The position numbers and the translations under genes are program-made. DNA of 64,000 nucleotides from Chlamydiota bacterium (GTDB lineage Bacteria > Chlamydiota > Chlamydiia > Chlamydiales > JAAKFR01): positions 289,651-353,650 of the forward strand of contig JAJFLX010000012.1 in the NCBI GenBank assembly GCA_021772465.1. Direction: 5' to 3'. Shown piece by piece: positions 52,183 to 61,387 of the stretch. Below the pieces are notes generated by a model that did no database searches, had not been told where the DNA came from, and saw nothing but the letters and a program-made list of their open reading frames with translations. Within the stretch, counting starts at the first letter, position 1; each line of letters begins with the position of its first letter.

Positions 52183-52839
52183 ATGTTGAGCGGCGTATCA
52201 CCCCCTTCCTCTTCAAATGGGCCCCCCCGTAGTAATCGGGATGGACCTAGGCATGGAAAAGGAACGAGTAAAAGTTTTGAGTTGCCAGACAAAAAGAAGC
52301 AGCAACAACTAGCAGAGCAGGCAACAGTCGAGGAGAAAAAATCTCAACTCTCCCAGGAGCAGTTAAAAGGAGATCAAAAGATCTCTGATGTGAAGGCTAC
52401 AGAGTCGACCGAAGCGGTCAAGCAGATCACTCAGCTCGTACAGAGAATGGTGACTGAGATGCGCGTTGGCCAAAATATGGCCTCTATGCGCTTAAGTGAG
52501 ACTGAGTCTCCCTCCTCCTTTGCTGGCAGCAATCTGACGGTCTCTATGACAGAGAATGGTTTGTCTATTAAAGTGGATGAATTTATGACACCTCAGCAAG
52601 AAAATCAGGCGATTCTTCTCGTAGAGAAAAACAAGGAGCAGCTGGTTCAGATGGCCCAAGCTCTTCAGGCAAAAAACATTCAAGTTCATGATTTTACAAT
52701 TGGAAGGCACGTTGTGGAAATCCCTCGCGTCGAGCCCCTTCCTCCTCCCTTTCAACCTCCCCCTTCTACGCAAGCTGAGAGTGAGGGAGGACAGAGAGAG
52801 CGTGGTGGAGAGGAAGAAGGGGATGGTCCAACTGAGTGA
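52183..52839 (+). CDS. sctP: T3SS needle-length/ruler protein SctP (CdsP)
   Basis: 218 residues. Disordered, Pro/Gln/Ser-rich N-terminus, a central helix, a small alpha/beta domain (NLTVSMTENGLSIKVDEF; IQVHDFTIGRHVVEIP) and a Pro/Glu tail. Position after sctO matches CT671, assigned to SctP. It is shorter than YscP, so a ruler role is by analogy. Confidence 0.7.
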   Translation: MLSGVSPPSSSNGPPRSNRDGPRHGKGTSKSFELPDKKKQQQLAEQATVEEKKSQLSQEQLKGDQKISDVKATESTEAVKQITQLVQRMVTEMRVGQNMASMRLSETESPSSFAGSNLTVSMTENGLSIKVDEFMTPQQENQAILLVEKNKEQLVQMAQALQAKNIQVHDFTIGRHVVEIPRVEPLPPPFQPPPSTQAESEGGQRERGGEEEGDGPTE

Positions 52840-52885
52840 ACTCTCTACATGAAGAAAATCAGATCATCGGCTATAGTCCGGGATT

Positions 52886-54109
52886 ATGAGCGTCTCACCC
52901 CCCCTTGATTGGATTCGGCAAATAGAAGAGTCTCTTCTCGAGCTAGAAGAGAAACCCCAATTTGGCGGCTTAGAAACTTTCGATTGGAACTCTCTTGCCG
53001 AATCTTTGTGCAAATTATTCAATAGTAGTGAATTAAAGATTGAACCTAAGGTGCAAGGCTGGGTGCTTCCTGAGCAACTTCCACATGACAACCTCCACCC
53101 CCTTGTGATTCATTGGTCTCCACTGCATGAGCAGGCCTATTTTGTGACAAGTGATCAAGATCTCAAACTTCTGATGGCCGAATTATTAGGGGGCAAGAAA
53201 TCGGCATCATATTTTTTCGATACGCCTTTGGCGAGGGGTTTTTATCACTACTTAGGTGTACAGGTGCTTCAAGCTTTAGAAGAGATTTCATTTGCCCCTT
53301 CTCTCTCTCCTAGATTGAGCGAAGGGAGTGCTTCGCTTCAGGAGATGGTGGGAGAGCAATCTTGTTATGTGATCGATCTTTCGGTCAAATTCAAGCATAA
53401 GACTGTTTGGGGTGAAATTTTGCTCACCGACGCCTTTCGCAGGGAGTGGAAAAGCCATTTTGCACAAAGAGCCGTTCCTTTTTTAAATGAGGAGCGTCTT
53501 GAGAAGACCCCTGTTGAAGTGGGCTTGGAGGTAGGTCAGACTGCCCTTTCCTATCGAGCGTGGCAGTCGGTTCGAACGGGGGATTTCATCCTTCTAGATC
53601 GATGTACTTACGATCCTGTTGATAAAATGGGCAGTGCTGTGCTCACCTTGGGTACAAAGCCGCTATTTCGGGGAAAGATCAAGAAAGAAGGGGTAATGCT
53701 TTCTGCTTATCCCACCTATGAAGAGGTAGATGTGACTATAGATGACGATGAAGAGGGGAACCTCTACGGAGATTTGGATTCGGACTCCGACTTAGATGAT
53801 GAGGACTCTTTTTTTGATGATGAAGAAGAGGGTGAAGCTCTAGAATCTGAGGCTCCTCCCCCGCTCCAACCCGAGTCTGGTGAAAAGCCTAGTCTTAAAC
53901 CCGAAGAGTTGCCTGTTCAGCTGACTGTAGAGGTAGGGCGGTTGCGGATGAATATCAAAGAGCTCATGAATCTCGCTCCTGGAAATCTACTCGAGCTACC
54001 TATATCTCCTGAGCAAGGGGTGGATATTCGAGTGAATGGAAAAAAAATGGGGCGTGGGGAACTGATTCGGATGGGTGAGACGCTCGGCGTGCGGATCATT
54101 TCGCTTTAA
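52886..54109 (+). CDS. sctQ: T3SS sorting-platform C-ring protein SctQ (CdsQ)
   Basis: 407 residues. A long N-terminal part, a very acidic linker (about 285-330), and a C-terminal SpoA/FliN-type domain (about 345-407; LTVEVGRLRMNIKELMNLAPGNLLEL-I----VDI-VNG). SpoA dimers form the cytoplasmic pods that sort substrates. Possible internal start for a short SpoA-only product was not evident. ATG preceded by a weak site. Confidence 0.9.
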   Translation: MSVSPPLDWIRQIEESLLELEEKPQFGGLETFDWNSLAESLCKLFNSSELKIEPKVQGWVLPEQLPHDNLHPLVIHWSPLHEQAYFVTSDQDLKLLMAELLGGKKSASYFFDTPLARGFYHYLGVQVLQALEEISFAPSLSPRLSEGSASLQEMVGEQSCYVIDLSVKFKHKTVWGEILLTDAFRREWKSHFAQRAVPFLNEERLEKTPVEVGLEVGQTALSYRAWQSVRTGDFILLDRCTYDPVDKMGSAVLTLGTKPLFRGKIKKEGVMLSAYPTYEEVDVTIDDDEEGNLYGDLDSDSDLDDEDSFFDDEEEGEALESEAPPPLQPESGEKPSLKPEELPVQLTVEVGRLRMNIKELMNLAPGNLLELPISPEQGVDIRVNGKKMGRGELIRMGETLGVRIISL

Positions 54110-54111
54110 TT

Positions 54112-55656
54112 ATGGAAAGCGCAAAAACAAATGGGAATTCTCCCCCCAGTTCGATCGGGGGCTACAAGGTGGAAGCCTTGCTCGCTAGAGGAGGAATGAG
54201 CCTTCTCTATCTCGGGAGTCATCCTCAGACTAGGGAACCACTTGCTCTGAAAGTTCTCTCCTCAAAGTACGTTTCTCACCCTGAGATGATCGAGCATTTC
54301 ATGCGTGAAGCCGAGATCATTGAGATTACTAATCACCCTAACATTGTCAAACTCTACGGACATGGCAAATGGGCGGGGGGTGTCTACATCGCCATGGAGT
54401 TCATCCAGGGGATTTCGTTGCGGCAGATGATTTTGCAAGAGGCTATGTCACTCAAACGTTCTCTTGAGGTTGTCGTCCAGATCGGGCATGCTCTCACACA
54501 TTTGCATGCGCACGGCATCATTCATCGCGATCTGAAGCCCGAAAATATTTTGCTCACCGCGCAAGGGGGAGTCAAAGTCATCGATTTTGGAATCTCTCAG
54601 ATCTACAGTGAAAATGCGCCTCTCTCTAAATCCCCTCTCATCGGAACTCCTGTTTATATGAGCCCCGAGCAGCAGAGCAACCCTCTCAACGTGAGCTTTG
54701 CAACCGACATTTACGCGCTCGGTATCATCGCCTATGAGCTCATTACGGGGAGACTCTGCCATGGTGTCGTTCATCTCTCTACTGTCCCTCAAGGGCTACA
54801 GAAAATACTCTCACGTGCACTTCAGCCCAATCCCAAAGACCGTTATGAAGATATCGTCGACTTTGTGCATGAGCTATCTAACTATCTAGCTTCTGGAGAG
54901 CTCAAAAAAGACCAGAGAGGGAGTGACTACCTCGGTGAGCTTAGTGAAAACTTGAAAGAGTCACAAAGTTTTCTTGTTCCCTCGGTAATGCCCACCTGGC
55001 CACGAGTTGAGATGGCGCTCGCGTCTAACTGCAACACCGCCCTCTCTTCGGTCTACTACGATTTTTTTCAGCAAAGCGATGGAGTCTACAACCTTGTCAT
55101 GGGTGAATCGCTCACTACAGGTGTGGAGGGGCTTCTCCACATAGCCATGCTCAAGGGGATGGTACGAGGACTTGCGCACACCATTGAAAAGCCGACTGAA
55201 TTTGTTCATGCACTTGGAAAACGTGTCATCGAAGAGGGGAGTGGGCAACACTTCTCTTTCTCCTTGCTCACTCTTTTTCCCTCAGAGGAACGCCTCTCTT
55301 ACATCTCTTGTGGGTATAGTCCACTCTGGCATCTCCCTCGCTCTTTGGAAACTCCCCGCCGCTTGACTGCAAATAACCTCATTTTAGGAACCTCGGAGCA
55401 CGCCGAAGTACTCGAAGTCGACTCGACATGGCATGTGGGGGATACGCTGATTTTACACACCTTTCAAGCGGGGCAAGCAAAATGCATCGAAGATATAGAA
55501 CTCGATGAGTCTCAGTTTCTTGAATCTCTTCTTGAGAACATGTTTTTGAATCCTAAAAAACAGGCTGAGGCCATCTTTCGAAGCGTCGCCCATGAGAGCG
55601 GCCCCACGTTGTACGAACGGCCTGTCACCGTGATCAGCATTGAAAGAACTTCATGA
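54112..55656 (+). CDS. pkn5: Ser/Thr protein kinase fused to a degenerate SpoIIE-type phosphatase domain (Pkn5)
   Basis: 514 residues. Kinase domain at about 18-265: Gly-rich loop ARGGMS, catalytic Lys47 (LALK), HRDLKPEN, DFGIS and GTPVYMSPEQ, all intact. The C-terminal half (about 310-510) follows the SpoIIE/PP2C layout (YDFFQ---GVYNLVMGES, VEGLLHIAMLKGMVRGLA, SYISCGYSPLWHL, GDTLILHT) but the metal Asp residues normally in GD-SG and TDG are replaced by Glu or lost, so phosphatase activity is doubtful. Same place as CT673 in Chlamydia; substrates probably include SctD FHA partners. No transmembrane segment. Confidence 0.88.
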   Translation: MESAKTNGNSPPSSIGGYKVEALLARGGMSLLYLGSHPQTREPLALKVLSSKYVSHPEMIEHFMREAEIIEITNHPNIVKLYGHGKWAGGVYIAMEFIQGISLRQMILQEAMSLKRSLEVVVQIGHALTHLHAHGIIHRDLKPENILLTAQGGVKVIDFGISQIYSENAPLSKSPLIGTPVYMSPEQQSNPLNVSFATDIYALGIIAYELITGRLCHGVVHLSTVPQGLQKILSRALQPNPKDRYEDIVDFVHELSNYLASGELKKDQRGSDYLGELSENLKESQSFLVPSVMPTWPRVEMALASNCNTALSSVYYDFFQQSDGVYNLVMGESLTTGVEGLLHIAMLKGMVRGLAHTIEKPTEFVHALGKRVIEEGSGQHFSFSLLTLFPSEERLSYISCGYSPLWHLPRSLETPRRLTANNLILGTSEHAEVLEVDSTWHVGDTLILHTFQAGQAKCIEDIELDESQFLESLLENMFLNPKKQAEAIFRSVAHESGPTLYERPVTVISIERTS

Positions 55657-55705
55657 TCAGATTTTCTCTATACCAATACCGTCTCTGTAGTTATACTGAC
55701 GAGAA

Positions 55706-57943
55706 ATGCTGAAAAGTACCTTTCTCAAGATTTGCCTCTGCTTCGCTGCGCTCTTAATTGCAGACGAATCGGAGCCCGATATTGAAAAACTCGCTGAGCT
55801 CTATCTCGATAACCCTGTTGTCGTCTCTTCTGGGTGTTCAATCGATGCTGGAAGCGGAGGGAAGGTTTACATTCCCCATGAGGCGCGTCCTCACCTCTAT
55901 GATCCCTCTTCTCCAGATACCCCCGAATTTTTTCCTCTAGTCAATGCAAACTGTTCTGAAGGCGATGACGGGTATACTGTAAACTTTCAAGATCTTGAAG
56001 TGATTCAGTTCATCAAATTTATCAGCAAGATTTCGAGCACGAATTACATTTTTGACAGTCAGGATTTGCAGTTCAACATCACCATCGTTTCTGAAGAATC
56101 GGCCAGTGTTCAAGACCTTGAGGCGATGCTCATCCAAGTTTTAAAGACCAACAATCTTTCGGTGGTGGAACAAGGGAGCAATGTGCTCATCTATTCGGGA
56201 GATAACCTCTCAAAAGTTTCTACAGTTATCACGGAAGACAATCTCGAAGACGCGTGTGATGCAGCGATGGTCACACGGGTTTTTCGCCTCTCTAACATCA
56301 CAGCAGAGGAGGCGTCTAAAGTCGTCAAGCCCCTTCTCTCGGAGGGCGCCATTGTCGAGTTCTCGGGCAACTCAAACAATTTAGTCATTTCCGATATCAC
56401 GGCTAATGTGACAAAAATTGCTGAGTTGCTTCACGCCATTGATACTCCAGATTCGGTGATTGCCGTAGCTAAATATGTGGCTAAGAGCGCTGTTCCTACG
56501 GTGCTTGCTGAATATGCTAGACAGATCCTAGAGCCTCTAAGACAGGGAGCTCCCCTTGAGTTGATTCCACAGCCCAGCTCTCGCCAGATCTACATTGTCT
56601 CGACTCCCTATCTTATCAACGAATCGCTCAAAGTACTCGAATCGCTCGACTCCACCGATGTCGTTGCGACTGATCTCCCCCCATCGGTAATGGCCAACAA
56701 CAACTTTTTCATGTACAAGCTCCGCTACCAGAACGGAAAGGAGATAGCTGCTGCTGTTCGAAGTATTGGGAGCAACCTGTCTTCGACAGGAACTAGCAAT
56801 CCTGCATTTATCAGCACGATCCAAAGTTTACAGTGGCTCGAGGTGAACAACTCTCTTGTTGTCACCGGCACAGAAGAGGCGGTTGCAAAAGTGGTCGATC
56901 TTCTCGAAGAGCTCGACCAGGCTCCCAAGCAAGTCTATATTGAGATGCTCATCATCGATACGACGCTTACCAACTCTCTTGATTTTGGTGTGCAGTGGAT
57001 TGCACTTGGCGATGAGCAAGACAAACTCGCATACGCATCAGGTCTTTTGGCCAATACCCCTCCAGCGCCTAGTCTTCAAACGGGAGCCCGAAACGTCGCG
57101 AACATTCCGCCCGGTGGAAGTGCCCCCTTCATCCCTAGCGCTGCTAATAACCTCCCTCTCCCAGTCCCAGGCAATTTGTCGGGTACTTCTTGTCTCGACA
57201 TATCAAATCAAACTGAAGCCTTCGGCTTTGGAATCATAGGAAATATTCTTCGCCATAATGGACAATCCTTTTTGACGCTTGGAGCTCTTGTGAGCGCTTT
57301 GGATGAGGAGGCTGAGACATCGATTGTGCTCAATCCAAAAATCATGACCGAGGATACTCAGCCTGCGAGTATTTTTGTGGGGCAAAACATTCCCTATCAG
57401 ACCACAAGCACCGTGATTCAACAGACAGGCTCTGTCACGCAAAATATTCAATACGAGGATATTGGAGTGCAGCTCGATGTGACTCCCACGATCTCTCCGA
57501 ACAACATTGTCACCTTAGAGATCAATCAAACAGTAGCTGAAGTTCAGACGAATATTGGTAATTTGACCCCTACGATCAACAAAACGCTCTCCACTACACG
57601 AGTCCACGTCCCTGACAACACCTTCTTGGTGATGAGTGGGTATGTGCGCGATGAAGTGACCTATATCCACTCGGGGGTACCTTGCCTTGGTAGCCTTCCA
57701 CTTATTGGTCCAGCCTTCAGTCGTACGATAGAGGGAAGGTGCAAGCGCAACCTTGTCATGTTCATCCGGCCTAGGGTGGTGACTAATCCTCAAGAAGGAG
57801 TCAATCTCACAAACGAAGAGGGGTACAACCACAACTGGGAGACCGACCCTTGCTCGTTCATCCAAGAGGGACCTATCCAAGCGCCTGAGTGCGAAGTCTA
57901 CTGCCCTCCTTGCGATTGGTGTGATACAGGCGATCCCTACTAA
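55706..57943 (+). CDS. sctC: T3SS outer-membrane secretin SctC (CdsC)
   Basis: 745 residues with a Sec signal (MLKSTFLKICLCFAALLIA). N-ring domains (about 90-330), then the secretin barrel (about 440-700): VYIEMLIIDTTLTNSLDFGVQW, SIVLNPKIMTEDTQPASIFVGQNIPY, VPCLGSLPLIGPAFS. The Cys-rich C-terminus (CEVYCPPCDWC) is a chlamydial feature and may disulfide-bond in the envelope. Followed by a 12-bp palindrome (TAACCCGGGTTA) after the stop. Confidence 0.93.
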   Translation: MLKSTFLKICLCFAALLIADESEPDIEKLAELYLDNPVVVSSGCSIDAGSGGKVYIPHEARPHLYDPSSPDTPEFFPLVNANCSEGDDGYTVNFQDLEVIQFIKFISKISSTNYIFDSQDLQFNITIVSEESASVQDLEAMLIQVLKTNNLSVVEQGSNVLIYSGDNLSKVSTVITEDNLEDACDAAMVTRVFRLSNITAEEASKVVKPLLSEGAIVEFSGNSNNLVISDITANVTKIAELLHAIDTPDSVIAVAKYVAKSAVPTVLAEYARQILEPLRQGAPLELIPQPSSRQIYIVSTPYLINESLKVLESLDSTDVVATDLPPSVMANNNFFMYKLRYQNGKEIAAAVRSIGSNLSSTGTSNPAFISTIQSLQWLEVNNSLVVTGTEEAVAKVVDLLEELDQAPKQVYIEMLIIDTTLTNSLDFGVQWIALGDEQDKLAYASGLLANTPPAPSLQTGARNVANIPPGGSAPFIPSAANNLPLPVPGNLSGTSCLDISNQTEAFGFGIIGNILRHNGQSFLTLGALVSALDEEAETSIVLNPKIMTEDTQPASIFVGQNIPYQTTSTVIQQTGSVTQNIQYEDIGVQLDVTPTISPNNIVTLEINQTVAEVQTNIGNLTPTINKTLSTTRVHVPDNTFLVMSGYVRDEVTYIHSGVPCLGSLPLIGPAFSRTIEGRCKRNLVMFIRPRVVTNPQEGVNLTNEEGYNHNWETDPCSFIQEGPIQAPECEVYCPPCDWCDTGDPY

Positions 57944-57989
57944 CCCGGGTTACTAGACTTCAATTCGACGATGAGAGAGAATCTCATTC

Positions 57990-58949
57990 ATGTTTAGACG
58001 CTCTATCTTGTTTCTCACGCTTGTTGCTTTCGCTACGAGCTGTTACCGCGTGCCTACCCAGATTGAACCTCTCATCGAAGCGCCTCCCCATCCTAAGGAG
58101 GTGCACCGCCAGACGCGCTCTTTTCTCTCTCTTCCCACAGATTTTTCCAAAACCCCTTTCCTCCCTCTGACACCTGAAGAGCAGCAGAGCGCATGGGGTC
58201 GCGAGTACCAGATAGCGCTTGGCTTTGCTGAAGACTTCGATCTCTACCGGGCTATTACTGGATTTAAAAGGGCGCTTTTTTTCTCTCCGCCTTTTGAGCG
58301 GTGTTTGGAAATAGAGTATTCTATCGCTCTCGCTTACTACTTGGGCTGCAAATACACTGAAACGATCTACACTGTCCAATCCACCTCACTTGTGGAGGTT
58401 GACTGTACTTTCCCCGCCTACTCTGATCTTCTTTTGCTTCTCTATGATAGCTACATTCACATCGGAAAAAGGGAGTATGCGGGCGGGGTGTTCGCGCTGA
58501 TTGAAGCAGACGATGCAGGAGTGGCGGCGCAGCTCTCGCTTTTGCAAGCCATCCGGGAAGCAGATTTTGAAACGCTCTCAAAAAGTCCTGAAACAAAGCG
58601 GGCGCTTCATGGGTATCTCAGTGGAGCTAAATCCATTCGAAAAGCGCAAATCCTCAATGCCACCCTCCCGGGCGCTGGGTATTGGTATGTTGGGTTGCGC
58701 CAGACGGCAGTGACGGCTCTTTTAATCAACTCTCTCTTCATCGCAGCTGGTGCCACACTTATCACGGAGGGTCATACAGCTGCTGGCATTTTTGTCTTAA
58801 GTCTCGAAGGGGGGTGGTACTTTGGTGGGATTGCGGGTGCCGGGCTTGCAGCTAAAGAGTACAACGAGCATCTCTATTGCAACTATGCTCAAAAAATTAC
58901 TTCACGTGAGCCCATTTTTCCTCTCACCCTTCTCAACTATACCTTTTAA
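57990..58949 (+). CDS. Putative lipoprotein with helical-repeat and membrane parts
   Basis: 319 residues. Signal peptide ending in a lipobox-like ATSC (Cys18), a helical-repeat-like middle (about 60-210) and a hydrophobic C-terminal region (about 220-290) with LPGAGYWYVG and Gly-rich helices. The last part resembles small membrane domains seen in DUF5683-type proteins, which is uncertain. No catalytic motif. Together with the next two genes it separates sctC from mcsB, which are close in Chlamydia. Confidence 0.7.
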   Translation: MFRRSILFLTLVAFATSCYRVPTQIEPLIEAPPHPKEVHRQTRSFLSLPTDFSKTPFLPLTPEEQQSAWGREYQIALGFAEDFDLYRAITGFKRALFFSPPFERCLEIEYSIALAYYLGCKYTETIYTVQSTSLVEVDCTFPAYSDLLLLLYDSYIHIGKREYAGGVFALIEADDAGVAAQLSLLQAIREADFETLSKSPETKRALHGYLSGAKSIRKAQILNATLPGAGYWYVGLRQTAVTALLINSLFIAAGATLITEGHTAAGIFVLSLEGGWYFGGIAGAGLAAKEYNEHLYCNYAQKITSREPIFPLTLLNYTF

Positions 58950-58952
58950 GAA

Positions 58953-58981
58953 GTGAAACTTAAGCCCCGGGTTGCTATAAT
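58953..58981 (+). promoter_or_regulatory. Promoter for the sodium-alanine symporter
   Basis: GTGAAA (58953-58958; four consensus matches) and a perfect TATAAT (58976-58981) at 17-bp spacing, 11 bp before the ATG at 58993. Confidence 0.5.
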
Positions 58982-58992
58982 TTATCTATATT

Positions 58993-60351
58993 ATGGAATT
59001 GCTTAAAGCCTTTGGAAACAACCTTCTTTTTTGGACTACCCCTATCGTTTTAGGGGCGAGTCTTCTGCTCACGATCAAAACACGTTTTGTGCAATTTCGA
59101 AAAATTCCTCAGATGTTCTATCTCTTTTTTTCGCTGCTTTTTAAACGCCCGAAAAAGGATCAGAGGGGAGGGACTGTGCAAGCGGGGCGAGCTCTTTTTA
59201 CCGCGATGTCTACGACTATAGGTATATCTACGATTGTCTCTCCTGTGATTGCGATACGCCTTGGAGGGCCCGGGGCTATGCTCGGCTTTCTTTTGGCTAC
59301 GATTTTAGGAGCTGCTGTCAATTTCACTGAGGTGACCTTAGCTCTTACCTACCGGAAACAAAACCCAGAGGGGGGAGTTTCAGGTGGCCCTATGCAGTAT
59401 CTCCAAGATGAGATAGCCCCTCTTCTAGCGAAATGGTACGCTTTTTTTGCCTTTATTTTACTGCTTGGATGGACGGGCGCTCAGGCCAATCAACTTGCAG
59501 CAATTTTGGGCACTGAGGTTCTTGGTATCCCTCATTGGGGAACGGGCCTTTTTCTTGCAGTCGCTGTTCTTCTTTTATTGGTGGGAGGGATCAAACGGAT
59601 TGCTAGCTTCTCTGCAAAGCTCGTTCCTTTCATGTTTGTGGTTTTTTTGGTGGGATCGCTTTGGATCATCGGCGCCAACCTCGACAAGATACCTGCCATC
59701 TGCTCTCTTGTACTCCGTTCGGCATTCACACCTCAGTCGTTTGCCCCGGGGTTTGTTGTCGGAGGGATCTTTTCAGCCATTCGCTGGGGTGTTTTTAAAG
59801 GGCTTCAATCCAATGAAGCGGGTGTTGGAACTCAAGGGATCCCTCACTCTATGGCTAACACTGAAGGGGCTGTGGACCAGGGGATATTGGCGATGATCGC
59901 CACCTACTCTGCGGGGATGATCTGCCTCCTCTCGAGTTTAGTGGCCCTTATCACTGAGACGTGGCAAGACCCCACCCTGCCACTTGGTATCGCGATGGTG
60001 GCGAAGAGCTTTCAATCTTACTTTTCCACTCTCGGTCTTTTCATCGTAGCGCTCAGCGCCTTTCTTTTCGCATTTGGGACGATTCTCGGCAATAGCTTCA
60101 ATGGAAGCCAGTGCTTTCTCTACTTAACTAAGCGAAAAGGAGTTGTTTACTATTACTTAGCAACAGCACTTCTGATCTTTTTTGGATCGATTGTCGATGT
60201 TACCATGATCTGGTCGGTGATCGATTTCCTTCTTGTTCCTGTAGTTGTCCCACATATTCTGAGTGTTGTCTATCTCGCCTACAAGCGCTCCGATTTGCTA
60301 GTAGAGACCAATCTCAAGCCACTGCCAGAACTCATGCAAACAGAAGGCTAG
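58993..60351 (+). CDS. Sodium:alanine/glycine symporter (AGCS family)
   Basis: 452 residues, about ten to eleven membrane helices. Family markers: GGPGAMLGFLLATILGAAVNFTEVTLA, GGVSGGPMQYL, and NEAGVGTQGIPHS for the sodium/substrate site. Imports alanine or glycine with Na+. Chlamydia has relatives elsewhere (dagA). It does not belong to the T3SS operon; it has its own promoter. Confidence 0.92.
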   Translation: MELLKAFGNNLLFWTTPIVLGASLLLTIKTRFVQFRKIPQMFYLFFSLLFKRPKKDQRGGTVQAGRALFTAMSTTIGISTIVSPVIAIRLGGPGAMLGFLLATILGAAVNFTEVTLALTYRKQNPEGGVSGGPMQYLQDEIAPLLAKWYAFFAFILLLGWTGAQANQLAAILGTEVLGIPHWGTGLFLAVAVLLLLVGGIKRIASFSAKLVPFMFVVFLVGSLWIIGANLDKIPAICSLVLRSAFTPQSFAPGFVVGGIFSAIRWGVFKGLQSNEAGVGTQGIPHSMANTEGAVDQGILAMIATYSAGMICLLSSLVALITETWQDPTLPLGIAMVAKSFQSYFSTLGLFIVALSAFLFAFGTILGNSFNGSQCFLYLTKRKGVVYYYLATALLIFFGSIVDVTMIWSVIDFLLVPVVVPHILSVVYLAYKRSDLLVETNLKPLPELMQTEG

Positions 60352-60382
60352 CAGTCGGCGTCAAGCATTTCTGGAATATTTA

Positions 60383-60411
60383 TTGAAACTAAACAAAACT
60401 TGATCTAGACT
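60383..60411 (+). promoter_or_regulatory. Promoter for the Inc-like EEP-fold gene
   Basis: TTGAAA (60383-60388) and TAGACT (60406-60411) at 17-bp spacing, 25 bp before the ATG at 60437; ribosome site AAGGAGG. Confidence 0.55.
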
Positions 60412-60436
60412 CACTTCTCTAGTCAAGGAGGCGACT

Positions 60437-61354
60437 ATGTCATCCCTCTCTCAGGTCTTGCCGGGCTCATCTACTTTTAAAAAGTCTTCCTTTTCTACGC
60501 GCTCAACTGTGGTGGCTGTAGCTCTTGCAGCCCTTCTTATCGAGGTAGCTGGCGGGTCGCTCCTTCACTTCCAAAAGAATCGATATGCGGGGTGGGGTTT
60601 GATAGGCGTAGGCAGTGCCTTGCTTGTAGGTGACGTGGTTTTCACTCTTTTGCCCTCAAAAGTGGACGCTTCAAAAGCTAATCGTTCAGCTTTTAGAAGG
60701 AGGAGGCGCCCCTCAGATCCGATCACTTACAAAATAGTGAGTTGGAATGCAAGGGTGCGTGAACAAGTGACACTAGCTCCCCTGGCTAGAGCAATGGCTA
60801 TAGCGGAAAAGATCGAGAGATTTATCGACGGTGGCGCTCATCTCATAGCCTTGCAGAAAGTTGAAGAGGAGTTGCCCTTGGTTGGAAACTGGACCTCTGT
60901 CAAAGCGGGGAGCGCAGCGCTTATTTATGATGAGACTGTATTTAAAATCGTAAGCAACTTGTCAAAAACGGATTGCCCCGCCATTCAACTGCGAGATAGC
61001 GCTAGAGCGATTACAGTACGGGTTGCGAGTGTTCAAGAATTCGATCCATTTCAAGCTCATTTAGAGCATGTCGATCACTCAACTCTCGATCTAGTTGCTT
61101 GCAGGGCGGCAGACGAGTGGCGCAAAGAGTTAGGAGATCGCGGCTACCTTAACTCGAAGGACAACACTCCGACTTTCCGAAAAAAACTCAATAGACCAGC
61201 AATTCGCGCCCACGAGGTCTTTGGGAAAATAAAAGGGGAGGGGCTTACCCTCACCTCTCGAGTTGAGGGGCACGTTCACAATCTCGAACTCTTTGCCCAC
61301 TTGCCGTTCTCTGTTGAGGTGGGCTTTGCTGGTGGGGTTTCTAGATTGGTCTAG
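60437..61354 (+). CDS. Inc-like protein with a degenerate exonuclease/endonuclease/phosphatase-like region
   Basis: 305 residues. Two adjacent helices (about 24-44 and 51-73) with a short basic loop form the bilobed Inc pattern; no Sec signal. A basic stretch (RRRRR at 88-91 region) follows. Residues 97-200 resemble the start of an EEP fold: YKIVSWNAR (98-106), LIALQKVEEE (136-145), ALIYD (161-165). The catalytic Glu in the LQEV motif is Lys (LQKV), and GDFN and SDHxP motifs are missing. Probably an effector with a lost or altered enzyme; similarity is by eye. Strong ribosome site and own promoter. Confidence 0.65.
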   Translation: MSSLSQVLPGSSTFKKSSFSTRSTVVAVALAALLIEVAGGSLLHFQKNRYAGWGLIGVGSALLVGDVVFTLLPSKVDASKANRSAFRRRRRPSDPITYKIVSWNARVREQVTLAPLARAMAIAEKIERFIDGGAHLIALQKVEEELPLVGNWTSVKAGSAALIYDETVFKIVSNLSKTDCPAIQLRDSARAITVRVASVQEFDPFQAHLEHVDHSTLDLVACRAADEWRKELGDRGYLNSKDNTPTFRKKLNRPAIRAHEVFGKIKGEGLTLTSRVEGHVHNLELFAHLPFSVEVGFAGGVSRLV

Positions 61355-61387
61355 ACAGGAAAGGAGCTCAGTCGTTAAATTTTTTGT

